A stretch of 64,000 bases of DNA. Source: Pseudomonadota bacterium. Its GTDB lineage: Bacteria > Pseudomonadota > Alphaproteobacteria > Micropepsales > Micropepsaceae. Numbering within the stretch: the stretch's first letter is position 1; each line of letters begins with the position of its first letter. The translations under genes and the position numbers were made by a program. Under the pieces are notes generated by a model. It saw only the letters and a list, made by a program, of their open reading frames with translations, was not told where the DNA came from and did not search any database. The stretch is taken from the NCBI GenBank assembly GCA_021804785.1, contig JAJZGY010000002.1, positions 1 to 64,000 of the forward strand. The letters are read 5' to 3'. Below are positions 19,228-30,016 of this stretch, piece after piece.

Positions 19228-21580
19228 CCGCGTCGAGCGCTTCATCGCGCTGGCGCGCGTCATCGTGGCATTCGAACGGCTGTGGTCCGGGCTGTGGCCT
19301 GCCACCGGCCTGATCGGTCTGTGGCTGGCTGCGGCACTATTTGGTACCTTTGCGCGACTGCCTGGCTGGCTGCACCTCTTCCTGCTGCTGCTTATCATCG
19401 TCGCTGTTGTCGATCGACTTTTTTTGCAGTGGCAGACCTTCGCCTGGCCGAACTGGGAGGAGGGCGCCCGCCGCCTCGAGCGCGATGCAACCCTTGCACA
19501 CCGGCCCATCAGCGAAGCCGAAGACACCCTGGTCCTCGGCCGGGGCAATGCCTTTGCTGAAGCCCTGTGGCGGGCGCACCGGCGGGCCGCACTCTCCCGC
19601 ATCACGCGGCTGCGGCTTGGTCTTGCTCATCCCGGCCTGGCAAAAAAGGATCCGCGTGGCCTGCGCTTTGCCGTGCTCGCTCTTCTGGTCGGCGGCGTCG
19701 TGGTTGCCGGCCACAACTGGTCCGCGCGCCTGGCTGACGCCTTCCTGCCCGATTTTTCGCCCGCCCAGAGCGCACATCTGGATGCCTGGATCACCCCTCC
19801 TGCCTATACAGGGGAAGCGCCGCTCTATCTCGGCGGGCACACAAAGCGGATCTTGGTGCCACAAGGCTCACAGCTGGTGATCCACGTGCATGGCGCCCTC
19901 GCCCCGCCACGCTTGACCAGCGACCAAGGGCGTACGCCACGCTTTGCGGCACCGTCCGGCGGAAACCGTGGCGAGTTCGTGAGCACATCGGCGCTCATCA
20001 CGAGCCGGCACCTGACCGTGATCGCTGATGGCCACACCCTCGCCCACTGGCAGATCGAGGTTCAGGCGGATCGTCCGCCGGTGGTCGGCTTTGCCGCCCC
20101 TCCACAGCCTACGGCACGCGATGCCACCAAAATCTCGATCCTTGCCAAGGATGACTATGGCATTGCCAAACTCGAGCTTAGCCTGACGCCACTTGAGGGC
20201 GTGCGCAAGACGGCGGTGGTGGTGGCCCTGCCGGTCGATGACCCCAGTGCCAAGACCTTGCGCGAGACAGTGTACGAGGATCTGACCCAAAGCCCCTATG
20301 CCGGTATCAAGGTTCGCGCGATCCTCAAAGCCACAGATGCTGCGGGAAAGAGCGGGCAGAGTGCAGCGGCCATCTTTACTCTGCCGCAGCGCATCTTCAC
20401 CAATCCTCTGGCGCGCGCCCTCGTCGAACAGCGACGCAATCTTGTCGTTGGCGATCTGGCGGCCCTTCCGAACGTGGTGGCGACACTCAACGCGTTGACA
20501 CTCGTACCACAATATTTTTTTACCGACAGGCTGGGTGCCTATGTGGCAATCCGCAGCGCCTACCACGCCTTGCGCAATCTCCACGATCGCCACGACCTCG
20601 TGCGCGTTGAGGACCTTCTCTGGCAGACCGCACTCGCCCTAGATCACAAAGACGCCACCCGTCTTGGCCAGCAATTGCGCGCGCTCCAGGCCATGCTGAC
20701 AAAGGCACTGGCGAGCGGCGACCCCCAGAGCCAGATCAACGCGCTGATGCAGCGCTATCAAAAGGTGCTGCAAGAGTATCTGACGAAGCTGGCACAAAAC
20801 GCCGCTCCAGGTGCCATGACGTCACCCGAGCCCCATGTCCGCATCATAACCGGGCAGGAACTCCAAGACATGATGAAGGCGATTCAGCAGCTGGCGCAGA
20901 TCGGTGATCGCGCCAAGGCCGCACAGCTGCTGGCGCTGTTGCAGAATCTGATTGAAAACATGCAGGTGCGGACGGCCCAGGGCGACATGGGTAGCGGCCA
21001 ATCCGCAGCGGGCAAAGCCGCCACCGACGCCATCAAAAAGCTCGGCGATATTACCGGACGCCAGCGCGAACTGCTCGATAAGACCTATCGGCTGCGCCAG
21101 GGTGACAGCGTACCAAAGGATGGCACGCCCCAGGCACTGGCAGAGGCACAATCCCGCCTCAAAACCGCACTTGGCCAGGTGCTCAAAGGGCTCGGAGCAA
21201 ACCACGCCAAGATACCCGAGAGCCTCAACGATGCAGCAAAGGCGATGGGCAAGGCCGCGGAAGAGCTCTTCGCGCGCCGTCTTTATGACGCCGGCACAGC
21301 GCAAAAGCAGGCGCTCGTGGACTTGCAGAAGGGCATCGCGAACTTGGCCACGCAGGCCGGTTCCGGTGTCGCGGGCACCGCGTCAGGGAACCAAGATCCC
21401 TTCGGCCGGCCGCAGGGCGCGCAAGGTGCCATCAGTGGCGAAAACCTGCAGCTACCCGACAAATCAACGCTGAAGCGTGCGCGCCAGATCCTGCAGGAAC
21501 TCCGCAAGCGGGCCGGCGAACCCGGGCGCTCCCGAGAAGAGCTCGACTATATCGACCGGCTGCTCAAGGAGTTTGATTGA
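19175..21580 (+). CDS. TIGR02302/DUF4175 family membrane protein
   Basis: N-terminal TM helices plus long helical C-terminal region; located after lysA as usual in Alphaproteobacteria; start codon 19175 or 19181 chosen. Confidence 0.8.
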   Translation: MRMPLSNRINSRPGWKTDRVERFIALARVIVAFERLWSGLWPATGLIGLWLAAALFGTFARLPGWLHLFLLLLIIVAVVDRLFLQWQTFAWPNWEEGARRLERDATLAHRPISEAEDTLVLGRGNAFAEALWRAHRRAALSRITRLRLGLAHPGLAKKDPRGLRFAVLALLVGGVVVAGHNWSARLADAFLPDFSPAQSAHLDAWITPPAYTGEAPLYLGGHTKRILVPQGSQLVIHVHGALAPPRLTSDQGRTPRFAAPSGGNRGEFVSTSALITSRHLTVIADGHTLAHWQIEVQADRPPVVGFAAPPQPTARDATKISILAKDDYGIAKLELSLTPLEGVRKTAVVVALPVDDPSAKTLRETVYEDLTQSPYAGIKVRAILKATDAAGKSGQSAAAIFTLPQRIFTNPLARALVEQRRNLVVGDLAALPNVVATLNALTLVPQYFFTDRLGAYVAIRSAYHALRNLHDRHDLVRVEDLLWQTALALDHKDATRLGQQLRALQAMLTKALASGDPQSQINALMQRYQKVLQEYLTKLAQNAAPGAMTSPEPHVRIITGQELQDMMKAIQQLAQIGDRAKAAQLLALLQNLIENMQVRTAQGDMGSGQSAAGKAATDAIKKLGDITGRQRELLDKTYRLRQGDSVPKDGTPQALAEAQSRLKTALGQVLKGLGANHAKIPESLNDAAKAMGKAAEELFARRLYDAGTAQKQALVDLQKGIANLATQAGSGVAGTASGNQDPFGRPQGAQGAISGENLQLPDKSTLKRARQILQELRKRAGEPGRSREELDYIDRLLKEFD

Positions 21581-22421
21581 ACTCCGCTGCCTCTGGCATC
21601 AAAGCCTGCACAATGGGGGCAAACGCGCTCATCTGCTGCATGCCCGCAGGACCAAGCGTCAGGCCCCCATCAACGACGAGGGCCTGACCGGTGACCCAAT
21701 CAGAACCGTCCGACGCGAGATAAAGCGCAGCCTCCGCGATGTCGCGGGGCAAACCCCCGCGACGGATCGGTTGACTGTCGCTGGCCGCCGTCGCAATGGC
21801 CTCAAGACGGGTATCGGCGAGCTGGCTGGGAAGGCCCAGTGCCGTGGCAAAGATGTTGGTGGCGATAAGGCCTGGACAGATGCAATTGACCCTGATGCGG
21901 TGTTCGGCGAGCTGCACCGCCGCCACGGTGGTCATGTGGATGATCGCCGCCTTGGCGATCGAATAGAGCATGGGCCCGTAACCCGCGCTTAGACCTGCCA
22001 CCGACGCGGTGCTGATAATGGCCCCGCCAGAGGCCCGTTTGAGGGCCGGCACCGCATGCTTGATACCGAAGAGCGCGGCGCGCACATGCAGATGCATGAC
22101 GCTGTCAAAGCCCTGGGCGCTGATCTGATCAACCGTCTCATTGGCCCCACCGGCACCAGCATTGTTGAACACGCAGTCCAGCCGACCGAACTCAGCTTCG
22201 GCCGCGGCGATGGCCGCCACGATCTCAGCCTCTTCAAGCACGTTGCAATGGATATATTTGATCCGCCCCGGCGCGCTCTCTTCCAGGCGCCGGCCGCGAT
22301 CATCGGCGATGTCCGCTGCGATGACCCGTGCCCCCTCGCGGGCAAAGAGTTCAGCGGTCCCCCGGCCAATGCCGCTCCCCGCCCCCGTGATCACCGCAAC
22401 CTTGCCCGCAAGTCGTCCCAT
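21564..22421 (-). CDS. SDR family oxidoreductase
   Basis: MGRLAGKVAVITGAGSGIGRGTAELFAREGA, NNAG, YSIAKAA. Confidence 0.9.
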   Translation of the reverse strand: MGRLAGKVAVITGAGSGIGRGTAELFAREGARVIAADIADDRGRRLEESAPGRIKYIHCNVLEEAEIVAAIAAAEAEFGRLDCVFNNAGAGGANETVDQISAQGFDSVMHLHVRAALFGIKHAVPALKRASGGAIISTASVAGLSAGYGPMLYSIAKAAIIHMTTVAAVQLAEHRIRVNCICPGLIATNIFATALGLPSQLADTRLEAIATAASDSQPIRRGGLPRDIAEAALYLASDGSDWVTGQALVVDGGLTLGPAGMQQMSAFAPIVQALMPEAAEFNQTP

Positions 22422-22480
22422 GCTGCATTCCTCCTTCGCGCTGATTGACCGGTGCACCTTGGCCAGCCTAAATCGCAACC

Positions 22481-23641
22481 ATGATCGATGCCATCTCCCT
22501 TGCCCAGAACCTGATCCGCTGCCCTTCGGTCACGCCCAAGGACGCCGGCGCCCTTGACGTACTGGAAAGGGCCCTCGCCCCGCTGGGGTTTCACTGCCAG
22601 CGCCTGCGCTTCGAAGAAGACGGCACCGAAGGGGTAGACAATCTCTATGCGCGGCTGGGCACCACGCAGCCGAACCTTGGCTTTGCCGGACATACTGACG
22701 TGGTTCCGGTCGGCGATGTTGCGGCCTGGACCGTTGACCCCTTCGGCGGCGAGATCCGCGATGGGGTCCTTTATGGCCGTGGCGCAGCAGACATGAAGTC
22801 CGCGATTGCCGCCTTTGTCGGGGCCTGCGCGCGCGTGCTCGAGGGTGGCCGGCCAAAGGGCTCGATCTCGCTTCTGATTACCGGCGATGAGGAAGGGGTC
22901 TCGATCAACGGCACACGCAAGATGCTCGGCTGGATGCGGGCTCAGGCAGAGCAGCTTGACCATTGTCTGGTCGGTGAACCCACTGCGGCAGCTCGTTCCG
23001 GCGACACCCTAAAAATCGGCCGTCGCGGGTCGATGTACGTGTCCTTTACCGTGCGCGGCATTCAGGGTCATACCGCCTATCCCCAGCGTGCCCTCAATCC
23101 CATCCCCATCCTGGCCACGCTCGCAAGCGAGCTGGCCGGCGAGCCTTTGGACGGAGGCACCGAGCACTTTGAGCCTTCAACCCTCGTCTTCACCAGCTTT
23201 GATGTCGGCAACACCGCTGGCAATGTCTCTCCGGCCGTAGCCCAGGCCCGCTGCAATATCCGCTTCAACGACCTGCACACGTCCCATCAACTTGAACAGC
23301 GCCTGCGGGCGCGGGCCGACGCCGTCGCGGCACGCATGGGTGGACAGATCACGCTCGAAACCCGTGTCAGCGGCGAGGTCTTTTTGACCAAGCCGGGTGC
23401 TTTTACCGAACTCATTGCCCGAGCCGTCCGCAGCGTCACCACGGAAGCACCGCTGCTGTCGACCGGTGGCGGAACCTCCGATGCACGATTCATCAAGGAC
23501 ATGTGTCCGGTCGCCGAACTGGGTCTTCCAGGCACCACCATGCATAAGGTCGACGAGTGCATGCCGGTGTGCGAGATCGCGCAGCTGACAGATATCTATA
23601 CGGCGCTGCTCAAGACCTATTTTGCTTCTCCCCCGCGATGA
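22481..23641 (+). CDS. dapE: Succinyl-diaminopimelate desuccinylase
   Basis: GFAGHTDVVPVGD, GRGAADMKSAIAAF, TGDEEG, STGGGTSDARF. Confidence 0.96.
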   Translation: MIDAISLAQNLIRCPSVTPKDAGALDVLERALAPLGFHCQRLRFEEDGTEGVDNLYARLGTTQPNLGFAGHTDVVPVGDVAAWTVDPFGGEIRDGVLYGRGAADMKSAIAAFVGACARVLEGGRPKGSISLLITGDEEGVSINGTRKMLGWMRAQAEQLDHCLVGEPTAAARSGDTLKIGRRGSMYVSFTVRGIQGHTAYPQRALNPIPILATLASELAGEPLDGGTEHFEPSTLVFTSFDVGNTAGNVSPAVAQARCNIRFNDLHTSHQLEQRLRARADAVAARMGGQITLETRVSGEVFLTKPGAFTELIARAVRSVTTEAPLLSTGGGTSDARFIKDMCPVAELGLPGTTMHKVDECMPVCEIAQLTDIYTALLKTYFASPPR

Positions 23642-24441
23642 ACCAGGCCGCAATCGGCATCTTCGATTCAGGCATGGGTGGACTGACGGTGATGCGGGCC
23701 TTGACGTCTGCGTTGCCCTCAGAACAGTTCATCTATCTCGGTGATACTGCCCGCCTTCCCTATGGCACCAAGAGTGCCACCACCGTGCGTCGCTACGCCA
23801 TGCAGGCAGCGCAGGCTTTGGCCCTGCGCGGCGTCAAGCTGATTGTGGTCGCCTGCAATACCGCAAGCCTTGCCGCCCGCGAGCTGGCCGCAAGCCTGGC
23901 GCCACTTCCGGTGCTCGGGGTGATCGAGCCGGGAGCTGCGGCCGCCCTTGCCGTGACACCGCAGGGCCCCATCGCGGTCCTCGCCACCGAGGGGACGGTA
24001 AAGGAGGGCGCGTACGCCCGCGCGATCGGCGGCCGCGCAACAGTGCTGCAGCAGGCCTGTCCGCTCTTCGTGCCGCTGGCTGAGGAAGGGCTCATCGATG
24101 GGCAGATCACCGAGTTGGTGGTACGGCGCTATCTGGAACCAGTCCTCAGCCAAAGCCCTGCGCCGCGGACGCTGCTTCTGGGCTGCACCCATTATCCTGT
24201 CCTGCGTGAGGTGATCCGCCGAATTGCCGGTCCTGAGCTTGCAATCGTAGACAGCGCCCAAACCACTGCTGCCGCGGTGACGGAGCTGCTGCGCGTGCGT
24301 CAGCTCAGAGCCGACCGCAACGCACCGGCTGCACCGCGCTTTCTCGTCACCGATGCTCCTGAGCGCTTTGCCCGCATCGGTCAGGTCTTTTTTGGTGAGG
24401 TGATCGATCCGGACCAGGTTGAACTGATCGATCTTCAGTAG
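23638..24441 (+). CDS. murI: Glutamate racemase
   Basis: [30 protein letters not shown]. Confidence 0.96.
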   Translation: MNQAAIGIFDSGMGGLTVMRALTSALPSEQFIYLGDTARLPYGTKSATTVRRYAMQAAQALALRGVKLIVVACNTASLAARELAASLAPLPVLGVIEPGAAAALAVTPQGPIAVLATEGTVKEGAYARAIGGRATVLQQACPLFVPLAEEGLIDGQITELVVRRYLEPVLSQSPAPRTLLLGCTHYPVLREVIRRIAGPELAIVDSAQTTAAAVTELLRVRQLRADRNAPAAPRFLVTDAPERFARIGQVFFGEVIDPDQVELIDLQ

Positions 24442-25172
24442 TCGACAGCTACAAGATAAAGCCCGTCAGCCGGCGCCACCGGACCGCAGCGCTCGCGACT
24501 TGCGGCCGCAAGGGCGGCCGCCACATCACGCGCGGTCCACTTGCCCTCGCCCACCAGCTTCAGGGTTCCCACCATCGAGCGCACTTGGTGGTGCAAGAAG
24601 GAACGCGCCGACGCCGCGATCAAGAGCTCATCACCCTGCGCGGTAACCACCAGGCGGTCCAGCGTCCGGACCGGTGATTTGGCCTGGCACTCCGCAGCAC
24701 GGAAGGTAGTAAAATCATGCGTGCCGATGAGCGTTTGTGCAGCGTCATGCATGGCTGCGCCATCAAGCCTGCGTGCGAGCTGCCATGCGCGTCCGCGTTC
24801 CAATGCAAGCGGCGCCCGTCGGCACACGATGCGATAGCGGTAGTGGCGGGCTTTTGCCGAGAACCGCGCATGAAAATTCTCCGCCACCTGTGATGCATCG
24901 AGGATCGCCACCGGCGCAGGGCGCAGGAAGTGATTGAGAGCGTCGCGCACCTTCGACGCGGCAAACTCGCGCGAAAGATCAAAATGGGCGACCTGCCCCA
25001 GGGCATGCACGCCGGCATCGGTGCGCCCTGCCGCCGACAGCGTTACCTGTTCGCCGCTGAACCTGAAGATCGCCGCTTCGATTGCGCCCTGCACCGAAGG
25101 ACCATTGTTCTGGCGCTGCCAGCCGCAAAATGGCCCCCCATCATACTCGATGCGCACACAGTAGCGCGCCAT
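24435..25172 (-). CDS. truA: tRNA pseudouridine(38-40) synthase TruA
   Basis: [33 protein letters not shown]. Confidence 0.97.
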   Translation of the reverse strand: MARYCVRIEYDGGPFCGWQRQNNGPSVQGAIEAAIFRFSGEQVTLSAAGRTDAGVHALGQVAHFDLSREFAASKVRDALNHFLRPAPVAILDASQVAENFHARFSAKARHYRYRIVCRRAPLALERGRAWQLARRLDGAAMHDAAQTLIGTHDFTTFRAAECQAKSPVRTLDRLVVTAQGDELLIAASARSFLHHQVRSMVGTLKLVGEGKWTARDVAAALAAASRERCGPVAPADGLYLVAVDY

Positions 25173-26089
25173 CAGCCGAGCCGTTCGCCGGGATTAAGCA
25201 CAAATCCCCGCAACAGCTCCTCAGCTGCCATGGGCGCGCGCCCCGCCCGCTGGACCCGCAGGAGCCGCAACGCTCCCGCTGCGCAAGCGACGGTCAAATG
25301 CCCATCGAGCACCTCGCCGGGAGCCCCGCTCTTGTCGACCGGTTCGGCAAGGAGGATTTTCAGCCGCTCGCCACGCACCTCGCACCAGGCGCCTGGCACG
25401 GGCGACAGCGCCCGGATGAGACAGTCCAGCTCGGCCGCCCCCCGGTTCCAGTCGATGCGTGCCTCCTCCTTCTGAATCTTGTGTGCATAGCAGATTCCCT
25501 CGCTTGGCTGCGGCTGGGGCACAATGCTGCCACGCTCCAGCGCGGCGAGGGCCCGCACCATCAGATCGGCGCCAAGCCGGGCCAGCTCGTCATGCAGTTC
25601 GCCCAGTGTCTTGCGCCCGATCGCCGTACGCTCGGCCATCAAAATGGGACCGGTATCAAGGCCCTCATCCATGCGCATCACCATGACCCCGGTTTGCACA
25701 TCGCCAGCCATAATCGCCCGCTGCAGAGGCGCCGCCCCGCGCCAACGTGGCAACAGCGAACCATGAAGGTTGAAACAGCCCAGGCGCGTTGCCTCGAGCA
25801 CCCTCTTGGGCAGCAAGAGACCATAGGCGACCACCACAGCCGCATCGAGACCAAGCGCGGCAAAGGCCTCCTGCTCGGCCACTCCCCTGAGACTGATGGG
25901 GGTGCGCACCTCAAGGCCATAGCGCGCGGCAAGCCGTGCCACCGCGGAGGGCTCAGCCTGCAATCCCCGCCCCTTGGGTCGCGGTGGCTGGGAATAGACA
26001 GCGGCGATGTCATGGCCCTGCGCCAGCAGCTCCGCGAGCGTGGGCGTGGCAAAATCCGGCGTGCCCATGAAGGCCAGACGCAAGGCCAT
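25172..26089 (-). CDS. fmt: Methionyl-tRNA formyltransferase
   Basis: [41 protein letters not shown]. Confidence 0.97.
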   Translation of the reverse strand: MALRLAFMGTPDFATPTLAELLAQGHDIAAVYSQPPRPKGRGLQAEPSAVARLAARYGLEVRTPISLRGVAEQEAFAALGLDAAVVVAYGLLLPKRVLEATRLGCFNLHGSLLPRWRGAAPLQRAIMAGDVQTGVMVMRMDEGLDTGPILMAERTAIGRKTLGELHDELARLGADLMVRALAALERGSIVPQPQPSEGICYAHKIQKEEARIDWNRGAAELDCLIRALSPVPGAWCEVRGERLKILLAEPVDKSGAPGEVLDGHLTVACAAGALRLLRVQRAGRAPMAAEELLRGFVLNPGERLG

Positions 26090-26090
26090 C

Positions 26091-26609
26091 TCAGCTGGCC
26101 TTTTTCAGCTTCTTCGCCTTGGCGAGCTTTTTGAGCGCCATCGAGCGCTTCAACTTCGAAAGATGATCAACAAACAGAACGCCGTTCAGGTGATCCATCT
26201 CATGCTGCAGGCAAACGGCCAAAATACCTTCTGCTTCAAGGTGTTGCAGATTGCCATCAGCGTCTAGATACTCAGCCTTGATCGCCTGCGACCGTTCCAC
26301 TTCATCCCAGATCTCGGGGACGGACAGACAGCCCTCCTCCATCACCGCGGTCGCCTCAGAACTCCAGGTGATGATCGGGTTTATGAATACGCGCGGATTG
26401 CGCCGTTCCTCTTTTTGCTCGACATCCAGAACAAGGATGCGCCTGGCGACGCCAACCTGGATCGCAGCAAGTCCGATCCCTTCCGCGTCGTACATGGTCT
26501 CGATCATGTCGGCGACAAGGGTTCGGATATGATCGTCCACCCCCGTCACCGGCTCGGAGACGAGTTTCAGGCGCGGATCGGGCGCAATCAGGATCGGGCG
26601 AACGCTCAT
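26091..26609 (-). CDS. def: Peptide deformylase
   Basis: GIGLAAIQVG, EEGCLSVPE, CLQHEMDHLNGVLFVD. Confidence 0.97.
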   Translation of the reverse strand: MSVRPILIAPDPRLKLVSEPVTGVDDHIRTLVADMIETMYDAEGIGLAAIQVGVARRILVLDVEQKEERRNPRVFINPIITWSSEATAVMEEGCLSVPEIWDEVERSQAIKAEYLDADGNLQHLEAEGILAVCLQHEMDHLNGVLFVDHLSKLKRSMALKKLAKAKKLKKAS

Positions 26610-26701
26610 GGGCCTCAGATAATGGCACGTCGGTTGCCGGTCAAGAAACTGCGAATCGGTTATGGTTCCCGAAACGTTCGGGCCGGGGAGACAAAGCGGA
26701 C

Positions 26702-28273
26702 ATGGCGCACATTTTTGCCTTTTTGAGCGCTGGCTTCAGCCTTGCTGCCGCCATCCTTGCGGCGCTGGCCTGGCGCCGGCGCCAGGGCGGAGAGCTGGGC
26801 GAGCTGATCCGCGCCGAAGCCGACCGCAGTCGGGCCGAGCTCAGCGAACAGACCAGAGGTCTGCGCGAAGAGCTGGGCGGCAAACTCGACCGTGGTCAGG
26901 AGGCACTGCGTCTTGCCCTCGAGACCCGCCTTGAGACCTTCGACCGGCGCCAGTCGGACGAGGCACGGGCGCTGCGCGAGGAGCTGACCACAAATTTCAG
27001 GCTTTCCTCCGAGCAATGGCTCACAACCCTGAAGGACATGAGCGGGCAGCAGAAAGAACGGCTGGACGGGTTTCTCCTCCAGCTGACCCAGCTCAGCGAA
27101 AAGCAGGCAGCGGCGGCAGACGCCTTGCGCGCCAGCGTCGATGCCAGACTCGAAACCATCCGCACCAACAATGAACAGAAGCTGGAGCAGATGCGTCAGA
27201 CCGTCGAAGAGAAGCTGCAATTGACCCTCGAGCAGCTGGCTCAGCTGACCGAAAAACAGACAGCAGCCGCCGATGCCTTGCGCACCAGCGTCGATGCCAG
27301 GCTTGAAACCATCCGCGCCAACAATGAACAAAAGCTGGAGCAGATGCGTCAGACGGTCGAAGAGAAACTGCAGTCTACGCTCGAACAGCGGCTGGGCGAG
27401 TCCTTCCGCACCGTCTCTGAACAGCTCAAGGCGGTACATCAGGGACTGGGAGAGATGCAGAGCCTGGCCACCGGCGTGGGCGACCTCAAAAGGGTCCTCA
27501 CCAATGTCAAAACCCGCGGCACCTGGGGCGAGGTACAGCTTGGCGCCCTGCTCGAACAGTTTCTTGCCCCCGATCAGTTTGTGCGCAATGCGCAGTGCCG
27601 TCCCGAAAGTGCCGAGCGTGTGGAATATGCGGTGCGCTTTTCAAGCCTGGAGGACGACAGCGACCTGTTCCTGCCGATCGACGCCAAATTTCCCCAAGAC
27701 GATTATGAGCGGCTTCTCGCCGCTGCCGAATGCGGCGATGGCGCCGGCGTCGAGGCCGCAGGAGCCGCCCTGGAAACACGGGTGCGCAGCTTTGCCAAAG
27801 CGGTCGCTGAAAAATACATCAATCCGCCCGTGACAACCGATTTCGCGGTGCTGTTTCTGCCGACCGAAAGCCTGTTCGCCGAAATCCTCCGTCGCCCCGG
27901 CTTCTTTGACGGGCTGCAGCGCGACTATCGCGTGACGCTGGCAGGTCCGACCACGCTTGCCTCCATGCTCAACGCGTTTCAAATGGGGTTTCGCTCGCTG
28001 GCCATTCAAAAGCGCTCAAGTGAAGTCTGGCAGCTGCTTGCGGCCGTGCGCAGCGAGTTCGCCGAGCATGGCAAGGTGGTCGATACCCTCAAGCGCCAGC
28101 TGGGTGCCGCCTCCAATACCATTGATCGTCTCGGTACCCGTACCCGGGTGATGAACCGTAAGCTTCGCGATGTTGAAATCCTGCCATCGCGCTCCGCCAC
28201 GACCCTGCTTGGCTTGGCCGTCCCCGAGGACCTCGAGGAAGCCAGCGTGGATGACGCGGCGGATGAAGAATGA
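26702..28273 (+). CDS. rmuC: DNA recombination protein RmuC
   Basis: N-terminal TM and long coiled-coil; NVKTRGTWGEVQLGALLEQFLAPDQF and DAKFPQDDYERLL RmuC core. Confidence 0.94.
   Translation: MAHIFAFLSAGFSLAAAILAALAWRRRQGGELGELIRAEADRSRAELSEQTRGLREELGGKLDRGQEALRLALETRLETFDRRQSDEARALREELTTNFRLSSEQWLTTLKDMSGQQKERLDGFLLQLTQLSEKQAAAADALRASVDARLETIRTNNEQKLEQMRQTVEEKLQLTLEQLAQLTEKQTAAADALRTSVDARLETIRANNEQKLEQMRQTVEEKLQSTLEQRLGESFRTVSEQLKAVHQGLGEMQSLATGVGDLKRVLTNVKTRGTWGEVQLGALLEQFLAPDQFVRNAQCRPESAERVEYAVRFSSLEDDSDLFLPIDAKFPQDDYERLLAAAECGDGAGVEAAGAALETRVRSFAKAVAEKYINPPVTTDFAVLFLPTESLFAEILRRPGFFDGLQRDYRVTLAGPTTLASMLNAFQMGFRSLAIQKRSSEVWQLLAAVRSEFAEHGKVVDTLKRQLGAASNTIDRLGTRTRVMNRKLRDVEILPSRSATTLLGLAVPEDLEEASVDDAADEE
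27080..27385 (+). repeat. In-frame tandem duplication (2 x 153 bp) in the rmuC coiled-coil
   Basis: Units 27080-27232 and 27233-27385 encode 51-aa copies identical at 45/51 residues by hand alignment. Confidence 0.92.
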
Positions 28274-28303
28274 GAGGACCGGCCGGCACGGTCGGCGACG
28301 CCG

Positions 28304-28906
28304 CTAAAATCCCCGTCGCGCCGCAAAGGCCGCAGCCAGCGTGCCTTCATCCAGATAATCGAGTTCGCCACCCACGGGCACGCCATGGGCAAGACGGCTG
28401 ATTTTGACCCCGCTCGGCGCGATCAGATCACTCAGCCAGTGGGCGGTGGTTTGACCTTCCACCGTCGCATTCATGGCGAGAATGACTTCCCTGACCCCGG
28501 CCTCGATGCGCTCGAGCAGTCCCTTGAGGTTCAGTCGCTCGGGTGTCACTCCATCCAACGCACTCAGCGCACCGCCCAGCACGTGATAGTGTCCCTTGAA
28601 GACGCCGGCACGTTCCAGCGCCCAAAGATCAGCAACGTCCTCGACGATACAAAGCACCTTGAGATCCCGTCGGTTGTCACGACACAGCGCACACGGCGAC
28701 TGGCTATCGAGATTGCCGCAGATCTCACAGTTCTTGACGGCTTCGGCAGCCTGACGCAACGCGGCCGCCAACGGCTCGAGCAACTGTTCGCGTTTCTTTA
28801 GCAGCGTAAGAGTGGCGCGGCGCGCCGAACGCGGGCCCAGACCGGGCAGCCTGCCCAACAGCTGCACGAGACGTTCGATTTCCGGACCGACAGGATAATT
28901 GGCCAT
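28304..28906 (-). CDS. recR: Recombination mediator RecR
   Basis: [17 protein letters not shown], zinc finger [16 protein letters not shown], Toprim. Confidence 0.96.
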   Translation of the reverse strand: MANYPVGPEIERLVQLLGRLPGLGPRSARRATLTLLKKREQLLEPLAAALRQAAEAVKNCEICGNLDSQSPCALCRDNRRDLKVLCIVEDVADLWALERAGVFKGHYHVLGGALSALDGVTPERLNLKGLLERIEAGVREVILAMNATVEGQTTAHWLSDLIAPSGVKISRLAHGVPVGGELDYLDEGTLAAAFAARRGF

Positions 28907-28977
28907 AATTTCTTCTAGCAGCGCCGCAGCCATCTTGTCATGGTGCCGCCGCGAAAATCCCCCGCTGCGGAGTTCAC

Positions 28978-29685
28978 GTGACGATTGCCCCCAACCGGCT
29001 CATCATGCCCCATCCCCTGACCATGGTCGGCAATGACGGCAGCCTCGAGCGCCGCCTCATCGCCCGATTGGGGCCGGATACCGTTTTCATGATGGGTGAC
29101 AATCCGGCCTATGCGGCGATGCCGGAAAAGCCAACATTGCTCGACTTCTTTCGTTACCGCTTCGGCGCCATCGTGCGTAACCATCTCGCCCTCAGTGCCT
29201 TTCACGCCCTCAAGGCCGGCCACAGCGAAAGCGTGGTCATGGCCTGCCTGCTGCACGACATCGCCATGGGCGCACTGATCCATGCAGAGCATGGCTATTG
29301 GAGTGCGCAGCTGGTGCGTCCCTATGTCAGCGCGGAAATTGCCTGGGCAATCGAAAAGCATCAGGCACTGCGCTTTTTGCCCGATCCCGAGGTGGGCTAT
29401 GACTATCCCGAGATCTACCATCGCTTCTTCGGACGGGAATATGTGCCGCCTCCCCACATCCAGAAGGAGGCAGAGGCCGCACGCCATCACGCCTGGTACA
29501 TGACGAGCCGCATCATCACGCTCAACGATGTCTACAGTTTCGAAAGCACGGAAGCGCCCCAGCTGGAGCTGTTCGAGGACATCATCGGGCGCAACTTCCG
29601 TCAGCCCGAAGAGGGCCTCGGCTTTGACGGCTCACCCGTCGCCCATATGTGGCGCACCATGATCTGGCCGGAGAACTTTCTCTAA
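28978..29685 (+). CDS. HD domain-containing protein of unknown function
   Basis: HD-type metal ligands: SAFHALK...LLHDIAMG...HAEHGYWSA...EKHQALRF. Confidence 0.75.
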   Translation: MTIAPNRLIMPHPLTMVGNDGSLERRLIARLGPDTVFMMGDNPAYAAMPEKPTLLDFFRYRFGAIVRNHLALSAFHALKAGHSESVVMACLLHDIAMGALIHAEHGYWSAQLVRPYVSAEIAWAIEKHQALRFLPDPEVGYDYPEIYHRFFGREYVPPPHIQKEAEAARHHAWYMTSRIITLNDVYSFESTEAPQLELFEDIIGRNFRQPEEGLGFDGSPVAHMWRTMIWPENFL

Positions 29686-29689
29686 CTGC

Positions 29690-30016
29690 CTAAAATCCCG
29701 GCATCTTGAATCCTGGCGGCAAACCAAGCCCGCCGGCGAGCTTCTGCATCTCATCGCCCAGACGGCGTTCGACCTTGGCCTTGGCATCGCCGGCCGCTGC
29801 AACGATCAGATCCTCGACGACCTGCCGTTCCTCGTCCACGAACAGCGAGGGATCGATGGTCACGCGTTTCAGCTCGGATTTTCCGGTCATAGTGACACGG
29901 ACAAGTCCACCGCCGGCAACGCCTTCGACCTCAAGGCGCTCCAGTTCGATCTGCATCGCTGCAGCTTTTTCCTGCATGGCTTTGGCCTGTTGAAACAGAT
30001 CGGCCAGTTCCATCAT
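29690..30016 (-). CDS. YbaB/EbfC family nucleoid-associated protein
   Basis: LFQQAKAMQEKAAAMQIELERLEVEGVAGGGLVRVTMTGK; between recR and dnaX. Confidence 0.95.
   Translation of the reverse strand: MMELADLFQQAKAMQEKAAAMQIELERLEVEGVAGGGLVRVTMTGKSELKRVTIDPSLFVDEERQVVEDLIVAAAGDAKAKVERRLGDEMQKLAGGLGLPPGFKMPGF

Noticed and set aside
18217-19605. 462-aa ORF antisense to lysA/TIGR02302 gene
   Set aside because: Same GC-driven antisense artefact; overlaps two well supported genes
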